DNA of 7,189 bases. It comes from Verrucomicrobiota bacterium. GTDB lineage: Bacteria > Verrucomicrobiota > Verrucomicrobiia > Chthoniobacterales > UBA10450. Each line of letters starts with the position of its first letter. The stretch's first letter is position 1. Positions 6,736-7,189 of the stretch are shown piece after piece. The notes beneath the pieces are model-generated. The model saw only the letters and a list, made by a program, of their open reading frames with translations. It was not told the DNA's origin and made no database searches. Made by a program: the position numbers and the translations under genes. The stretch spans positions 1 through 7,189 of the forward strand of contig QHRI01000056.1 in the NCBI GenBank assembly GCA_003221375.1. The letters are read 5' to 3'.

Positions 6736-6898
6736 TTTGTTTTTCTTCCTGAGCCCGCCCAAGGGACTGATCTTTTGATTAACACCGGCCTTCAGACCGG
6801 TGCGCGTGCGGGAACGTGGAGCAAAGCCGTTTAAACGGCTTGTTCGGGCTGGAGGTGGTTCCACCGGCCTGAAGGCCGGTGTTAATGAAAAACAAATC
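6734..6898. repeat. Composite palindromic (REP/MITE-like) element in convergent pit/peptidase gap
   Basis: The right arm, 6862-6898, starts CACCGGCCTGAAGGCCGGTG and ends GAAAAACAAATC. Its reverse complement appears on the left in two pieces: GATTTGTTTTTC (6734-6745) and the 25 bases at 6778-6802, together matching 36 of 37 positions. The 32 bases between the pieces (6746-6777) have no counterpart on the right. Each inner arm is itself nearly self-complementary (CACCGG...CCGGTG), and the centre holds the perfect 18-base palindrome AAGCCGTTTAAACGGCTT (6824-6841) and GGTGGTTCCACC (6854-6865). There is no room for a transposase, so if mobile it would be non-autonomous. A role as a bidirectional transcription barrier between the convergent genes is plausible, but no U-tract follows a hairpin directly. 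Confidence 0.8.
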
Positions 6899-6917
6899 GC
6901 ATGACCGACGCTATCTA

Positions 6918-6933
6918 GACGACCCCGGCTACA
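6918..6933 (-). repeat. Possible half copy of the TGTAGCC element at the peptidase stop codon
   Basis: Read on the minus strand, 6933 to 6918 gives TGTAGCCGGGGTCGTC, matching 14 of 16 bases of the left end of the 4952-5027 element (TGTAGCCGCGGTCGCC). The TAG at 6931-6929 is the stop codon of the peptidase gene, exactly as the same motif provides the stop of mgtE. No matching GGCTACA terminus or closing hairpin stem is evident next to it, so it looks like a decayed or partial copy, or a chance resemblance. Confidence 0.4.
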
Positions 6934-7189
6934 GTTTATCCAGACCTTCGATCACCTTTTCCATGCCACTGACGACAAGTGTGAAGCGATCGTAGTCGAG
7001 TTTGTCGGGCGTGTCGTTCGCTGAATGATAATACGGATATCGAAACGGCGCGGTGTCGGTGACCATGATTCCAGGGTAACCGTGTTTCCAGAATGACCAT
7101 TGGTCGGACCAACTAACGCCGGGAACAAACCAGGGCAGCGCCGCGCCCTCGGACGGAATCTTTGCATGTTGGCGAAAAAGCGCGATGAC
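6929..7189 (-). CDS. M28-family zinc peptidase, C-terminal 86 residues only
   Basis: This is the 3' end of a gene entering from the right edge; the reading frame is open from 7189 to TAG at 6929-6931. The visible 86 residues match the C-terminal part of M28 metallopeptidases (aminopeptidase-like zinc exopeptidases): PGVSWSDQWSFWKHGYPGIM (24-42 of the fragment), VTDTAPFRYPYYHSANDTPD (43-62) and KLDYDRFTLVVSGMEKVIEGL (63-83). His55 in YYHSANDTPD corresponds to the last zinc-ligand histidine of the family (the His-x-x-x-Asp-Thr motif). The first four metal ligands, any signal peptide and the start are outside the window, so location and substrate cannot be inferred. It is convergent with pit and separated from it by the composite palindromic element. 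The ending CTG TAG CCG resembles that of mgtE. Confidence 0.88.
   Translation of the reverse strand, partial: VIALFRQHAKIPSEGAALPWFVPGVSWSDQWSFWKHGYPGIMVTDTAPFRYPYYHSANDTPDKLDYDRFTLVVSGMEKVIEGLDKL

Noticed and set aside
6736..6928. Classical intrinsic terminators for pit and the peptidase
   Set aside because: Strong hairpins exist but none is directly followed by a U-tract on either strand; the T-run at 6740-6744 comes before the hairpins on the plus strand.
6952..7167. Minus-strand 71-codon Arg/Pro/Thr-rich frame at the right edge
   Set aside because: It is an out-of-frame reading of the M28 peptidase gene, whose correct frame is open from the window edge to 6929 and carries the family motifs.
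1..7189. CRISPR array, tRNA/rRNA gene, complete insertion sequence or phage gene
   Set aside because: No regularly spaced direct repeats, no cloverleaf or rRNA sequence, and no transposase, integrase or phage protein was found on either strand; the repeats seen are inverted, intergenic and short.

Overview
The window is ordinary chromosomal DNA, moderately GC-rich by eye, carrying six protein-coding genes. Two of them run off the window edges. The genes are densely packed, and almost every gap holds a palindromic repeat. The gene families do not fix the taxon. The repeat style (TGTAGCC...GGCTACA elements, CACCGGCC...GGCCGGTG hairpins, and the widespread 'GAGCGAAGTCGAG' inverted repeat) reminds me of soil Verrucomicrobiota such as the Chthoniobacterales / Udaeobacter group. 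That is an impression from memory and not a demonstrated assignment.

Left part, minus strand (1-3436): a fatty-acid beta-oxidation pair. A 716-residue FadB/FadJ-type bifunctional enoyl-CoA hydratase / 3-hydroxyacyl-CoA dehydrogenase (1286-3436) is followed downstream by a VLCAD-like acyl-CoA dehydrogenase (1-1173, C-terminus outside the window). Together they would supply the first three steps of the beta-oxidation spiral; no thiolase is visible here. A hairpin-forming inverted repeat (1181-1261) fills most of the gap between them.

Middle and right part, plus strand (3574-6735): an ion-transport group. It holds an MgtE magnesium channel/transporter (3574-4956), a DUF47/PhoU-like Pit accessory protein (5040-5678) and a Pit-family phosphate permease (5698-6735). 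The last two are 19 bases apart and almost certainly co-transcribed. mgtE is bracketed by two two-hairpin repeats with the same termini (3464-3527 and 4952-5027), so whether it shares a transcript with the phosphate pair is open. Pit carriers are known to move neutral metal-phosphate complexes such as MgHPO4, so a Mg channel beside a Pit system is sensible, but the functional link is inference.

Right edge: pit converges with a zinc peptidase gene of the M28 type on the minus strand (6929-7189, only the last 86 residues). The 193-base convergent gap holds a large composite palindromic element (6734-6898).

I found no CRISPR array, RNA gene, phage gene, complete transposon or clear new multi-gene system. 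The most interesting material is the palindromic elements: how they are built, how they overlap the stop codons of mgtE, pit and the peptidase, and two palindrome-containing Gly/Pro-rich linkers inside the FadB/FadJ-like protein.
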